Shown here: positions 49,006-58,146 of the stretch, piece by piece
Position numbering within the stretch: position 1 is the stretch's first letter
Layout: each line of letters starts with the position of its first letter
Origin: DASVEG01 sp035540495
GTDB taxonomy: Bacteria > Actinomycetota > Acidimicrobiia > Acidimicrobiales > CADCTF01
Reading direction: 5' to 3'
Length of the DNA stretch: 64,000 nucleotides
Assembly (NCBI GenBank): GCA_035540495.1
Contig: DATLGL010000042.1
Span: 26,406 to 90,405 of the forward strand
Position numbers and translations under genes: made by a program
Notes under the pieces: generated by a model
Told to the model about the DNA's origin: nothing
The model's input: the letters and a program-made list of their open reading frames with translations, nothing else
Databases searched by the model: none

Positions 49006-52000
49006 TTGACGGGAGTTCTGAAGCGCTTCGGCAGATTGCCGAGCTTCGTCTCGAAGCTGTCGCCGACTTCTTGCGAGTACGTGAAGCGATTTTCCTTGTA
49101 CTCCGACCCCGCGCCGACGTTCTCGGACCGTGCGATGACCTTCAGGTTCCCGGCGTTCGTGGCCGCCGCCCACCTCGTTTGGTCGTCGGAGTTGTGGCCG
49201 ATCGCCTGCCAGTGCGCTGCCAGCGGTACGACGTGGTCGACGTGCCAGTACTTGGCCTTCCGGAGTTCGACAGGCTTCAGGCTGCCGTTTGCGAGGCGGG
49301 TGCACAGATCGTCGTCGACCACGCGCTCGCCTCGGTATTTGAGTGCACGCAGATCGGCAGCGTTCGTGGAGTCAGACTTCTTCTTGTTGTTGAGGACAGC
49401 CGCGATCCGCTCGACGATGTCGGGCACGTCGAGGGCCATGATGTTCTCCCGAACGCGGTCCCACCCTGATCCGGGACCGCAGTACAGAAGACGTCGGACG
49501 TTCACGTCAGGCAGCGTCCGGCTCTCGGTCCGCTTGAGGAGCATCCGCGCCTCGAGCGCCTTCTGGATGTCCTTCTTCAGGCCCTTCATCTGCTTGTCGA
49601 CTTGCGTCTTGACGTCGTTGCCTGCGGCGCGCTCCTTCATCGCTTTGCCGATCTCGTTCAGACGTTCGGTGCTCCTCGCGATGCGCTCGCACAACTCGAG
49701 GAGGTCCGTGCCCCGCTTGGGGGCCGCAGGACTCAGAGCCTTGAGATCGTCGCGACACTCCTGCAACCACTTCGCGATCTTCGTTGGGGTGCTGGCCACA
49801 GTTACGTCGACGCCGTCAGGCGTGACTTCGGCCTCTACGTGGTGGCTCTCCCCGCCTGCCGTGAACGGCTCCTTCACCGTGACCGATGTCGCTTCGCCCT
49901 CGGCGCCCTCACCCGCCTTCGATTCGGCGAGCGGGATGACCGGGGCCGGACCTCGGCTCGACGGCGCGTCGGGCACGGGCGGCAGGTCCTCGAGCTTGCG
50001 GCTGCTGGCAGTCGTCGGCGGCCCGTTCGGATTGATGCGCAGCAGTGCCTCGCCCCCGGGGTTGTGCTTCTGGATGATGCCTTCGTAGATGCGCTTCTCG
50101 GTCTTGTTGAAGCCCTTGCGGCGGAGGACGTCCGGGAGCTTCGTCCACGCCATGTGCGCGCCGTGCTTGGCCCTGAACGGCGCCGCCTTCAGGGCGGTGA
50201 TGACCGCAGGCTCCTTCGAGTCGGGGTTCACGTCGAAGACGTCGTGGTCGCCGGTGAACGCGACGCCCTTGGATGCTTCGAGCAGGACGCCGCCCTTGAC
50301 CACGCCCTCGCCCTGGATGGCCTGGAGGTCGAGCATCTCGCCTTCACCGAGGGCGTAGTCCATGTCCTCCTTGAGGTCGATGTACTCCTGACGTCGCTCG
50401 CGCCAGCGGGCCTCGGCCTTCTCAGCCAGCGCGCCCCACTCCTTCTTCCGTTCGTCGGTGACCTTGCGCGGGAAGAACCACGCCGCCTGGCCGAGGTACT
50501 TCCGGGGCACGCCCAGGAGGACGTCGATCTCGTTGACGGTCTTCGACTTCACCTCCTTCGCCTTCGGCTCGAGGCCCTTCTCGAGCAGTTGCGGCGCCTC
50601 GAAGTTCGTCGCCCGGATGTCGATCGTCGCCCCGTGGGAGTCGGCGACGTCTTGCGCCTGGAGGTAGCTCGCGACGGGCATGCCGAATTTGGCGAGGAGC
50701 TCGAGGTTGACCTGGGTACCGGCGGCTGCGCCGAGGATGTCCTTCTCGGCGTTGTCCCGTCCGTACTTCGCGATCACCGTCGCGAGCTCGGCCATCTCCG
50801 CCTCGAACCCGGGGGGAGCGCCGGTCGGCCCGACCTGCTTCGCCCCGGCCTTCTTCGCCTTCTTCTGGAGGTCGGACGCGACGGACCCGATGAACATCAG
50901 CTGGTCGATCTGCTTCTGCGTCTTCGCCTTCGCGTCGCCGTCCTCCGTCGACTGGCGCTGCTTGAGCTTGCCGATGGCCCGCCCGATCTTCTTCGACAGG
51001 GGCTCCTCGACCGACTTCATGGAGATCGCGAACCCGTCGCCGGCGGGTGTGGGCGTGGCGATGAGCGTGTGGGCCTGGCCGTTCATGTCGAGCGGCTTCT
51101 GCTGCTTCTTGAACAGGCCGGCCACGGCGTCCTTCGCGCTCTTGACCTTGCCCTTCGCCCAGGCCTTGCCCTTCTCGATCTTGTCGTTGACGTAGGCCTT
51201 GCCGGCTTCGTACTTGTCCTTCGCCCACTTCTTGGCCTTGCCAGCCTTGTCCTTGACGAACCCCCAGATCGGCTTCGTGACCTTGACGATGCCGCCGACG
51301 ATGCCGTCGATGGCCTTGTTCACCGGGTTCTGGACCTTCTGGATGATCGTCTTGATCTTGTCGCTGATGCCGCCGAGCCCGAGGAGGCTCGCTAGGAAGC
51401 CGATCGCCATCGGAAGCGCCTTCGCCAGCGCGCCCTCCACCTTGGCAGCAATGCCGCCGATGTTGCCTTGGGCGACGTCGACGACGCCGTCGCTGACCGC
51501 TTCGACGAGCTCCTTGATCTGACTGCCGCGCTCGATGAAGAACATCACGATGTCGTAGATCGCCTTGCACGCCTTGATGAAGGCGGCTGCGGGGTTCAGC
51601 ATCGAGATCAGCCAGGTGATGCCGGCCTTCACGATCTTCTCGACGACGAACTCCTTGATCTGGCCGATCACCATCTCCTGGAAGTCGGAGATCTTCTCGA
51701 GGAGCATCTCCCACAGCGCACCAGGGCCCTCGGTGACGAGGCGCTTGATGATGTCGACGCCGCCCTCGAGCGCGCCCATCGCCTTCTCGCCGATCACCTT
51801 CACGATGCGGCTCCGCACGTTCTGCCAGGTGATGCCGAGCACCGACAGGACGAGCTTGACGATGCCCTTGAGGTCGAACGTCTCCGGGATCTCGATCCCG
51901 GCGTTCGCGAGGGCGCCGAACAGCCAGCCGAGGAGCCCCTTCTTGAGGTGCTCGAGGATGTTGCCGGCGAAGCGCTGCACGCCGCTCTTGATGCCGTCGA

Positions 52001-54116
52001 CAAGGCGGCCGAGGAATCCGATCGGGTCCTTGATGATGCGGTCGATCGCGTCCGCCGCCTTGCGCAGGACGTTCAGGAGCATGTCCTTCAGGCCCTTGAT
52101 CGTGTCGATCACCGCGTTGACGGCGTCCTTCGCCTTGTCGATCAGCCCGCGGTTCTCGGCCTGCGCGGCCTCGATCTCCTCGTTGACGGCCTTCTGTGAC
52201 TCCTCGTACTTCTTGGCGACCGACTCGACGAGCTCCGTCATCTTGTCGTCGACGGACGCGTCGAGGTCGTCGAACTGCGACGCCATCTCCGCAGCGGCGT
52301 CCTGGCCCACCTTCTGCAGGTTCTTCGGCAGGCCGTCGACGTACTTCTTCAGCTCGGTGCGGCCCTGTTCGACGCGTGCCTTCGCACGATTGAGCTCACC
52401 CGAGACCGTCTTGCCGATCCCGCGGATGACCGCGGTCATCTCCTTGATGTACTTCTGCTTCCAGCCCTCGTAGATGCGATTGACGTCGGAAGGCAGGCCG
52501 GCGAAGAGATCGCGGGTCCAGTTGTAGGCGCCTTCGAGGCCGGAGTAGCGCTCGTCCTTGTACTTGTCGAGGTCGCGCTTCCAGCCGTCGGTGAAGTTCT
52601 TTCGGGCGGCGGCCTCGCCGTCGGTGAACTGCTTGTCGACCTTCTCGTCGAGTCCCGTGAGGATCTGGTTGACGTCGGTCTTCGTGCGGTCGTAGATCGC
52701 GTTGACCTCGGTCGTGACCTTCTGGCGGGCCGCTTCGTCCTTCGCCTTCGCGTCGTCCTTCGACGACCCGACCTTGCCGACCGCCTTCTTGACCGCGCTC
52801 TTGACCGCGGCCACCTTCGACGTCTCGGCGGTGCCAGCGACCTTCGATGCGCTCTTGAGGATCTGGGCCTCGCTCTTGCGGGCCTCCGCGGGCGCCTTCT
52901 TCGCGTGGTCTTCGCCGACCTTCTTCGCCTCGACGGCGGCGGTGAAGGCCGGCTCGTTCGCCTTCGCGAGCTGGTCCTCGGTGACCTTCTCCGCCGCCAT
53001 GTTCTGCGCGATCTCCGCAGGGCCGCGGCTGAAGTCGAGCTGCTCCTTCGGCGCGGGTGCAGGCATCGCGGTAGCGGCCTTGAGGTCGGCCGGCTCCGCC
53101 ACCTTCGTCGGCTCGAGCGGCGTCACGGGCTTCTCGACAGCACCGGCGGTGGTCGGTGGCGCCGCAGCCTTCTCCTGGACGTCGGAGGCGGCGGTCTCCT
53201 TGCCCGCGGCGACCTTCGATGCCACGGCGGACTTGATCGCCTCCGGCTTGCCCGACGACGGCAGCTTCTCTGCCTCGTCGAGGTTCTTCGGCGATGCCTT
53301 CTCGACGGCAGCCAACACCGCCGACACGAAGGCGTCCTCGTTGAACGTGCCCGGCTTCGCAGCCGCCATCTCGTCGGCCTGCTTGGCCTTGCCCTGTGCG
53401 AGCTTGTCGTCAGGCGGCGCCTTCGCAGCCGCCGCGACCTTCGCGGCTTCGGCCTTGCCGGTCGGGTGCTTCTTGACCTGCTTCGCCGCCTTCTTCGCGT
53501 GATCGAGGAACGGCTTGAACTTGCTGTCCTGCGGCGGCTTCTTGAACGTCGGTGCCATCGGCGCCGGTGGAAGGCCTCCGCCGCCGCCCCCGCCGGCACC
53601 GCCTGCAGCGGCCGCACCCGCCGCCGCCGCTGCGCCGCCGATCGTCGTCTTCCGCTGCACGGCGACGCCCTCGGCGCCGGCGACCGCCGCGTCGAAGCCC
53701 GTCTCCTCGACGTCCTCGACGAGTGCCGTCTCCGGCGCGCCGGACGATGTCGTGGTGGTCGCTCCTCCCTTCGACGACGAGACGGCGGCGCGAGCCGAGG
53801 GGGTCGCGACACGCGACACGGTGCGGGTCACCGATACCCGCCGTTTGACGACGGGGCGTCGTGCCTTCGGGATCGCCGGGCACCGCACGAGCAGCGACTG
53901 CACGGCCTTGTTCCCGGCGCGCGTCTGGAGGCTCAACACGTCTGACGGGGCGACGCGGGGGCGACCGTCGCGGGTTCCGCGCGCTTCGAGGAGCGACTGG
54001 AGGGCCAGCGGCGCGGTGTCGACGGCTGCGTCGCGCGGGCGCTCGGGCGCGGCCGTCTCGACGCGACGATCCTGCGCGTTGCCACCGCGCTCGCGCTGGC
54101 TACCCGTGGCCGCCAT
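49002..54116 (-). CDS. Modular polymorphic toxin, probable contractile-injection cargo, with HNH nuclease end
   Basis: A 1704-residue protein from ATG 54116. Residues 63-78 read LQTRAGNKAVQSLLVR, the LQ..AGN.AV..LL motif of extracellular contractile injection system cargo. After a disordered Ala/Pro/Lys region (100-420) comes a helical domain, and a conserved-type segment at about 720-790 (GWLFGALANAGIEIPETFDL, then WQNVRSRIVKVIG), followed by hydrophobic helices (about 830-920). A linker at about 1009 (DMNGQAHTLIA) leads into a module (about 1060-1330) with Lys1185 and Lys1192 and Asp1290-His-Asp1292, reminiscent of ExoY/CyaA nucleotidyl cyclases. A second linker at 1418 (FTAGGESHHVEA) leads to an HNH nuclease (W1624-H-V-D-H1628VVPLAAHW). 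No secretion signal is seen. Delivery from outside this window is inferred. Confidence 0.75.
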   Translation of the reverse strand: MAATGSQRERGGNAQDRRVETAAPERPRDAAVDTAPLALQSLLEARGTRDGRPRVAPSDVLSLQTRAGNKAVQSLLVRCPAIPKARRPVVKRRVSVTRTVSRVATPSARAAVSSSKGGATTTTSSGAPETALVEDVEETGFDAAVAGAEGVAVQRKTTIGGAAAAAGAAAAGGAGGGGGGGLPPAPMAPTFKKPPQDSKFKPFLDHAKKAAKQVKKHPTGKAEAAKVAAAAKAPPDDKLAQGKAKQADEMAAAKPGTFNEDAFVSAVLAAVEKASPKNLDEAEKLPSSGKPEAIKSAVASKVAAGKETAASDVQEKAAAPPTTAGAVEKPVTPLEPTKVAEPADLKAATAMPAPAPKEQLDFSRGPAEIAQNMAAEKVTEDQLAKANEPAFTAAVEAKKVGEDHAKKAPAEARKSEAQILKSASKVAGTAETSKVAAVKSAVKKAVGKVGSSKDDAKAKDEAARQKVTTEVNAIYDRTKTDVNQILTGLDEKVDKQFTDGEAAARKNFTDGWKRDLDKYKDERYSGLEGAYNWTRDLFAGLPSDVNRIYEGWKQKYIKEMTAVIRGIGKTVSGELNRAKARVEQGRTELKKYVDGLPKNLQKVGQDAAAEMASQFDDLDASVDDKMTELVESVAKKYEESQKAVNEEIEAAQAENRGLIDKAKDAVNAVIDTIKGLKDMLLNVLRKAADAIDRIIKDPIGFLGRLVDGIKSGVQRFAGNILEHLKKGLLGWLFGALANAGIEIPETFDLKGIVKLVLSVLGITWQNVRSRIVKVIGEKAMGALEGGVDIIKRLVTEGPGALWEMLLEKISDFQEMVIGQIKEFVVEKIVKAGITWLISMLNPAAAFIKACKAIYDIVMFFIERGSQIKELVEAVSDGVVDVAQGNIGGIAAKVEGALAKALPMAIGFLASLLGLGGISDKIKTIIQKVQNPVNKAIDGIVGGIVKVTKPIWGFVKDKAGKAKKWAKDKYEAGKAYVNDKIEKGKAWAKGKVKSAKDAVAGLFKKQQKPLDMNGQAHTLIATPTPAGDGFAISMKSVEEPLSKKIGRAIGKLKQRQSTEDGDAKAKTQKQIDQLMFIGSVASDLQKKAKKAGAKQVGPTGAPPGFEAEMAELATVIAKYGRDNAEKDILGAAAGTQVNLELLAKFGMPVASYLQAQDVADSHGATIDIRATNFEAPQLLEKGLEPKAKEVKSKTVNEIDVLLGVPRKYLGQAAWFFPRKVTDERKKEWGALAEKAEARWRERRQEYIDLKEDMDYALGEGEMLDLQAIQGEGVVKGGVLLEASKGVAFTGDHDVFDVNPDSKEPAVITALKAAPFRAKHGAHMAWTKLPDVLRRKGFNKTEKRIYEGIIQKHNPGGEALLRINPNGPPTTASSRKLEDLPPVPDAPSSRGPAPVIPLAESKAGEGAEGEATSVTVKEPFTAGGESHHVEAEVTPDGVDVTVASTPTKIAKWLQECRDDLKALSPAAPKRGTDLLELCERIARSTERLNEIGKAMKERAAGNDVKTQVDKQMKGLKKDIQKALEARMLLKRTESRTLPDVNVRRLLYCGPGSGWDRVRENIMALDVPDIVERIAAVLNNKKKSDSTNAADLRALKYRGERVVDDDLCTRLANGSLKPVELRKAKYWHVDHVVPLAAHWQAIGHNSDDQTRWAAATNAGNLKVIARSENVGAGSEYKENRFTYSQEVGDSFETKLGNLPKRFRTPVK

Positions 54117-54182
54117 TCCCACCAGTCTCGCCTGCGGCCGCCTTCCCAGGCCGCCCAGATCGAAGTTGGATCGGGCAGACCG

Positions 54183-54202
54183 CAGTGCCCGATCGGGCAC
54201 TG
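54183..54202. promoter_or_regulatory. Perfect 20-bp palindrome upstream of the toxin gene
   Basis: CAGTGCCCGATCGGGCACTG is a perfect inverted repeat with no loop, 67 bp before the toxin ATG in the 101-bp gap. It may be an operator or the stem of a transcript hairpin ending the upstream genes. No T run follows. Confidence 0.55.
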
Positions 54203-54217
54203 GAGCCCGAGGACATC

Positions 54218-54922
54218 TCAGTCGATGTCGTCCGGGCGCCAGACCTTGCCGTTCTGCACCCGGGCGATCCCGCGGGCGCCTTCGAGGCCGACGTACGGAC
54301 ACGGTGATCCGCTTCGGACGACGAGTTCGCCGTCACCGGGGTCGATCCATCGCAGCTTGTGGTTCGACACCCAGGGCTCGAGGTCGAAGTCCCAGTCGTC
54401 CTCGAAGGGGAAGTCCTCGCCTTCCGCACCGGCGTACCGGAAGCTGTTCGATCCCCATTCGTTCAGTCGGATGGGGACGTCGCCGTTCCCGCCTCCGAAG
54501 TAGACGATCGGGTAACCGTGGTGCGACCCGATCTCGACGGTCGAGATCACCGCGATGACTCCTTCTGTGGCGAGCACGCCCGGGTGGACGAACGGGATCT
54601 CCGGTCCCGGAACGGCCAAGAACGGCGCGTACGTGACCTCGCTGGCGAGCCGCATCGCTCCCGTGAACGACACGACCTCGGCCGGGTGCGTCGTGTCGCC
54701 ACGGACCGGGTCGCGTGCGTCCCACCACGGTCCGTCGAGATCGCCGACGTCGAGGGTCGGCGCGAACACCGTGCCGGTGATCGGAGATCTGGAGATCGCA
54801 ACGTGGGGAAGGAGCACCTCGTACGCGGCGCGAGCGAGCATCGCCTCGTCGGCATCCGGGCCGTTCGCCGATGCGACGAAGCCCGCCCGCTGCTCCAGGA
54901 ACGTCGCGACCGCCGGGTCCAT
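54218..54922 (-). CDS. Unknown protein upstream of the toxin gene
   Basis: A 234-residue soluble acidic protein. The N-terminus (MDPAVATFLEQRAGFVASAN) leads to a beta-rich body with FAPTLDVGDLDGPWWDARD and HHGYPIVYFGGGNGDVPIRL, and a C-terminal KVWRPDDID. No family was recognised. Its ATG lies 1 nt after the AIM24 stop (TGA-G-ATG), so the two are co-transcribed. Being just upstream of the toxin, it might be another immunity or regulatory protein, but nothing in the sequence shows this. Confidence 0.65.
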   Translation of the reverse strand: MDPAVATFLEQRAGFVASANGPDADEAMLARAAYEVLLPHVAISRSPITGTVFAPTLDVGDLDGPWWDARDPVRGDTTHPAEVVSFTGAMRLASEVTYAPFLAVPGPEIPFVHPGVLATEGVIAVISTVEIGSHHGYPIVYFGGGNGDVPIRLNEWGSNSFRYAGAEGEDFPFEDDWDFDLEPWVSNHKLRWIDPGDGELVVRSGSPCPYVGLEGARGIARVQNGKVWRPDDID

Positions 54923-54923
54923 C

Positions 54924-55601
54924 TCAGCTCGTCGACGTCTGCGTCGGGACGACGGAGCGGACCCACATCTCGAGGGCGCTCATGCTCCTCGTCTGCAGCA
55001 GCACGATCCCGGGCCCGGTGAGGTCGACGACCAGTCCTTCGCCCGACAGCAGCGTCGACTTCAGCCCACCGACGCGGCGAGTGGCGAACTGGACCGTGTC
55101 CTCGAACGCGACGACGTGGCCGGTGTCGACGCTGAGCCGCTGTCCCGGCTCGAGCTGGTACTGGTCGATCGCCCCGTAGCTGCTCACGATGAGCTCCCCC
55201 GTTCCGCGGCAGTTGAGCAGCACGAGCCCCTCGCCGGCGAAGAACGTCTTCGCGCCGCCCCACGACGCGTCGACCTGCACCTGCGGCGCCGATGCGAGGT
55301 AGGAGCCCGACTGCACGAACATCGTGCCGTCGAGGTTGATGTCGAGGATGTCACCGGGCAGGGACGTGACGAACTGGACCACACCACCCTCGGGTCCTGC
55401 GGTGAAGGTGTTGGTGAAGAACGACTCGCCGCCGACGGCCGAACGGACGAGCGACTTGAGGAAGCCGCCTTCGGCCTTCGTCTCGATGTCGACGTTCGCC
55501 ATCGTCATCATCGCCCCGGCCTCGCCGCGCACCGACTCGCCCGGTGCCAACGTCACCGTCGCAACGGCGAACACCGGCGCGTGCCTGATCTGGATCTGCA
55601 T
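54924..55601 (-). CDS. AIM24 family protein
   Basis: A 225-residue beta-rich protein of the AIM24/TIGR00266 family. Characteristic segments: VTLAPGESVRGEAGAMMTM, FTAGPEGGVVQFVTSLPGD, FFAGEGLVLLNCRGTGELIV and GLVVDLTGPGIVLLQTRS. Bacterial members form a conserved beta-helix-like fold, with roles suggested in membrane or stress biology. It leads the small operon before the toxin gene. Confidence 0.88.
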   Translation of the reverse strand: MQIQIRHAPVFAVATVTLAPGESVRGEAGAMMTMANVDIETKAEGGFLKSLVRSAVGGESFFTNTFTAGPEGGVVQFVTSLPGDILDINLDGTMFVQSGSYLASAPQVQVDASWGGAKTFFAGEGLVLLNCRGTGELIVSSYGAIDQYQLEPGQRLSVDTGHVVAFEDTVQFATRRVGGLKSTLLSGEGLVVDLTGPGIVLLQTRSMSALEMWVRSVVPTQTSTS

Positions 55602-55647
55602 GCGGGCGAGTCTGTCGCGGCCGCGCGCGGAAGCGACGGAGGGCGGG

Positions 55648-56559
55648 CTACAGCTTGGGCCAGCGCGGGGTGCGCGGACGATGCGGTCGCCGTCCTTCAC
55701 CCAACGACCAGTACCGGCGCCACATCGCAGCCTCGGGGCCGGTCAGCGGCGGGGTCGTGCCAGCGGCGGCGCGCTGGCGGGCTCGCCACCAGTCGGTCAT
55801 CTGCTCGTCGGCCAGCACCGCGATCTCCTTCTCGATGCGCGCGGCGAAGTCGCGAGCGTCCTCGCCGTCGCCGGCGCGCAGCGGCGTGCCGAAGGTGACC
55901 GTCGTCGTCGACGGGCGGATGCGCCCGCTGCCCTTGCGCAGGATCCGGCGCGTCCCCTCGAGGTGCACAGGCACGACCGGCACGTCGTTGCGGATCGCGA
56001 GGTAGGCGGCGCCGCTGCGGTGCTCCTGGGCCCAACCGTGCGGGCTACGGCCGCCCTCGGGGAACAGCACGAGGCTCCACCCGTCGGCGAGCACCTGCGA
56101 CGCGACGCGGATCGTGCGGATGCTCGCGCGTGTCCGCTCGATCGGGATCGCGTTGATGGTGAAGGCCCACAGGACGCCCTTCCACCGCTTGTCGAAGAAG
56201 TAGTCGGCGCCTGCGCCGACGACCGTCCGGTGGCGGAAGCGGTCGGGGAGCGCGGCGAGCATCAGCGGCGTGTCGACGTGGCTCGCGTGGTTTGCCGCGA
56301 ACACCGCGGGACCCTTGAGGTCGGCGATGCGGTCGTGCCCCTCGATCTTCGGTGACGCGAGCGCGTTGATCCCAGGGCGGCCGACGAAGTCGAGGACGAT
56401 CGCCCGGGCCAGTCGCGTTGGGTACTTGCGCGCCCACTCCGTGTCGAAGTCGACGCCGGTGTTGCGTTCGACCGGCAGCGGTTCGAGTTGGGCGGGCCAC
56501 GACGGCGCGGTGTACGGGAAGCCGCGTCGACGAAGCGGTGCGGGGAGCTTCACGCCCAT
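55648..56559 (-). CDS. 1-acyl-sn-glycerol-3-phosphate acyltransferase (PlsC type)
   Basis: A 303-residue acyltransferase. Motif I is AANHASHVDTPLMLAAL (H-x4-D), motif III is LVLFPEGGRSPHG, and a further block is RSGAAYLAIRNDVPVVPVH. It transfers an acyl group to a glycerol-phosphate-type or related acceptor. The ATG immediately follows the stop of the LarA-like gene (TAG-ATG). It is the last gene of the operon 61645-55648. Confidence 0.88.
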   Translation of the reverse strand: MGVKLPAPLRRRGFPYTAPSWPAQLEPLPVERNTGVDFDTEWARKYPTRLARAIVLDFVGRPGINALASPKIEGHDRIADLKGPAVFAANHASHVDTPLMLAALPDRFRHRTVVGAGADYFFDKRWKGVLWAFTINAIPIERTRASIRTIRVASQVLADGWSLVLFPEGGRSPHGWAQEHRSGAAYLAIRNDVPVVPVHLEGTRRILRKGSGRIRPSTTTVTFGTPLRAGDGEDARDFAARIEKEIAVLADEQMTDWWRARQRAAAGTTPPLTGPEAAMWRRYWSLGEGRRPHRPRTPRWPKL

Positions 56560-58146
56560 CTACCGGACGTCCGCCATGAGGATCGGCGGGTTGTGGATGT
56601 GGGTGATCGACGGGTCGCGGCCGACGACGTCCTCCGCCATCTCGAGCGCGTCACGGAGCGTCGACGCCGACTTGAAGCCGAGGCGTTTCACCGACCGCGG
56701 GTCGCCCCCGACGACGATCACCTGGCCCAGATGTTGGAGCGCGTGCGAGCCCCAGTACCACATGTAGAACGGGTGGACGCCGTGGTAGGCGTAGCTCGTC
56801 CGGTACAGGTGGATGTACCAGGGGTCGGTGGCGAACTGCTCCTCGTAGGTCGCCTCGATGATCTTCGGGTCGGTCGTCTCGGAGAGCACCTGCTCGAAGA
56901 AGTCGATGTAGCTCGGGTGGTGCACGGGGTGGAACGCCCACGGCGTCGGGTGGCTCATGATGAGCACGCCGCCCTCGCGCACGAGCGGCTTGTTCCGGTA
57001 GAGGTTGAAGAAGTAGCCGAGCCCGAGGCACATCACGAGGATCGGGTTCATGATCGAGTTCACGTTGTAGGGGCTGATGTACGGGAGCCCCATCGTGAGG
57101 ATGTCGGTCTGCCCGTCGACCTCGACCAGGTGCTGCTTGTAGACGTTCTCCGTCGTCACCTTGTGCACGGCCTCGACCTCACCGGCCTGCACGGAAGTCA
57201 TCGCGTGGGGCGCCTTGATGCCGTGGAAGATCGAGCGCTTCAGCCGATCGGGCGTGCGGTCGAGGGTCTTCGACACCGCGAGGAAGCTGGCCCGGTCCTT
57301 GGCCGTCCACTCCCACTCCCGTTTCTGCAGGAAGCCGAACTCCGCAGGGAACGTGTCGGTGTTGAGCGTCGTCTCGATCTGGAAGATCTTCACGCCGCTG
57401 TTGCGGAGGACCTTGCCCATCCGCCAGTTCGACGAGTGCAGCTCGCTGCGGTGCTGATCCATGAACGACTTCGAGTGCTGCATCGTCTTGACGTTGTGGT
57501 GGTGCTTCAGCGACTTGTACGAGCTGAGGCCCGTGGCGGTCGACTTCCACCCGCCGTCCATCGCGACGAGGTTGATGTTCACGTAGACCAGGAGGTCGCT
57601 CGTCGCTGCCCTCTTGTTGATCTCGACGTCTTCCCCGTGCTCCGTCGTGCCGAGGTGGATGAGGTTGTCGGGATCTTCGGCGTCGTGCTGCTGCAGGAGC
57701 CCGAACGGGTTGAAGGCGTCGAAGACGCGGTCGCCGAGCGCGTGGCGAAGCTCCTCGTCGGTCATCCGGCGGTGGAGAGCGAGTGCGGCGACGAGCACGA
57801 CGTCGTCGACACCCTTGGCCGCTGCCTTGTCGAGCACCGCCTCGATGACCCGTTGGCGGATGTCGGGCCGGCGCATCGGCGGCAGGGGCAGCGAGATGTC
57901 GTCGAAGCAGATCGTGAGCTTCATCCCCGGGAAGAGGAGCTCGTCGAGCGGCTTCGAGTCGCCGAGCGGGTTGTCGAGCGCGTGGCGGATCGCCTCGTCA
58001 GGGTCCTTCAGCGCGGCGAGCGGCTCGGGGCCGTAGATGACGCGGCTGCCCGGCGGCAGCTTCTCGAGCCGAAAGCCTTCGCCGTGCCAGAACAGCGTCG
58101 GCGGCGTCGACCGGTCGACCTCGAGGACGAACCCGGGGCGCGGCAT
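56560..58146 (-). CDS. LarA-like protein (lactate racemase N-domain, DUF2088)
   Basis: A 528-residue protein. The LarA-type domain shows LTICFDDISLPLPPMRRPDI near residue 78, followed by ALHRRMTDEELRHALGD and INKRAATSDLLVYVNINLVA. It is longer than nickel-pincer LarA (about 425 residues) and has a different C-terminal part, rich in aromatic residues (SYAYHGVHPFYMWYWGSHAL). The catalytic set and nickel-pincer attachment Lys are not assigned. It may be a racemase or epimerase on a hydroxy-acid or sugar-like compound. The start overlaps the alcohol dehydrogenase stop by 1 nt (TGATG). Confidence 0.72.
   Translation of the reverse strand: MPRPGFVLEVDRSTPPTLFWHGEGFRLEKLPPGSRVIYGPEPLAALKDPDEAIRHALDNPLGDSKPLDELLFPGMKLTICFDDISLPLPPMRRPDIRQRVIEAVLDKAAAKGVDDVVLVAALALHRRMTDEELRHALGDRVFDAFNPFGLLQQHDAEDPDNLIHLGTTEHGEDVEINKRAATSDLLVYVNINLVAMDGGWKSTATGLSSYKSLKHHHNVKTMQHSKSFMDQHRSELHSSNWRMGKVLRNSGVKIFQIETTLNTDTFPAEFGFLQKREWEWTAKDRASFLAVSKTLDRTPDRLKRSIFHGIKAPHAMTSVQAGEVEAVHKVTTENVYKQHLVEVDGQTDILTMGLPYISPYNVNSIMNPILVMCLGLGYFFNLYRNKPLVREGGVLIMSHPTPWAFHPVHHPSYIDFFEQVLSETTDPKIIEATYEEQFATDPWYIHLYRTSYAYHGVHPFYMWYWGSHALQHLGQVIVVGGDPRSVKRLGFKSASTLRDALEMAEDVVGRDPSITHIHNPPILMADVR

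Noticed and set aside
49602..51395. Long plus-strand ORF antisense to the toxin gene
   Set aside because: It is a GC-driven shadow with low-complexity Arg/Leu/Asp composition and no domains; the minus-strand frame has recognisable motifs throughout.
52700..53660. Possible tandem DNA repeats in the toxin gene
   Set aside because: The repetition comes from Ala/Lys-rich coding sequence (GCC, AAG codons), not from direct repeats with defined units; not a CRISPR or VNTR array.
42000..56000. Structural genes of a contractile injection system
   Set aside because: None of the genes in or around the region shows sheath, tube, spike, baseplate or AAA+ ATPase motifs, so the system itself is not claimed to be in the window.
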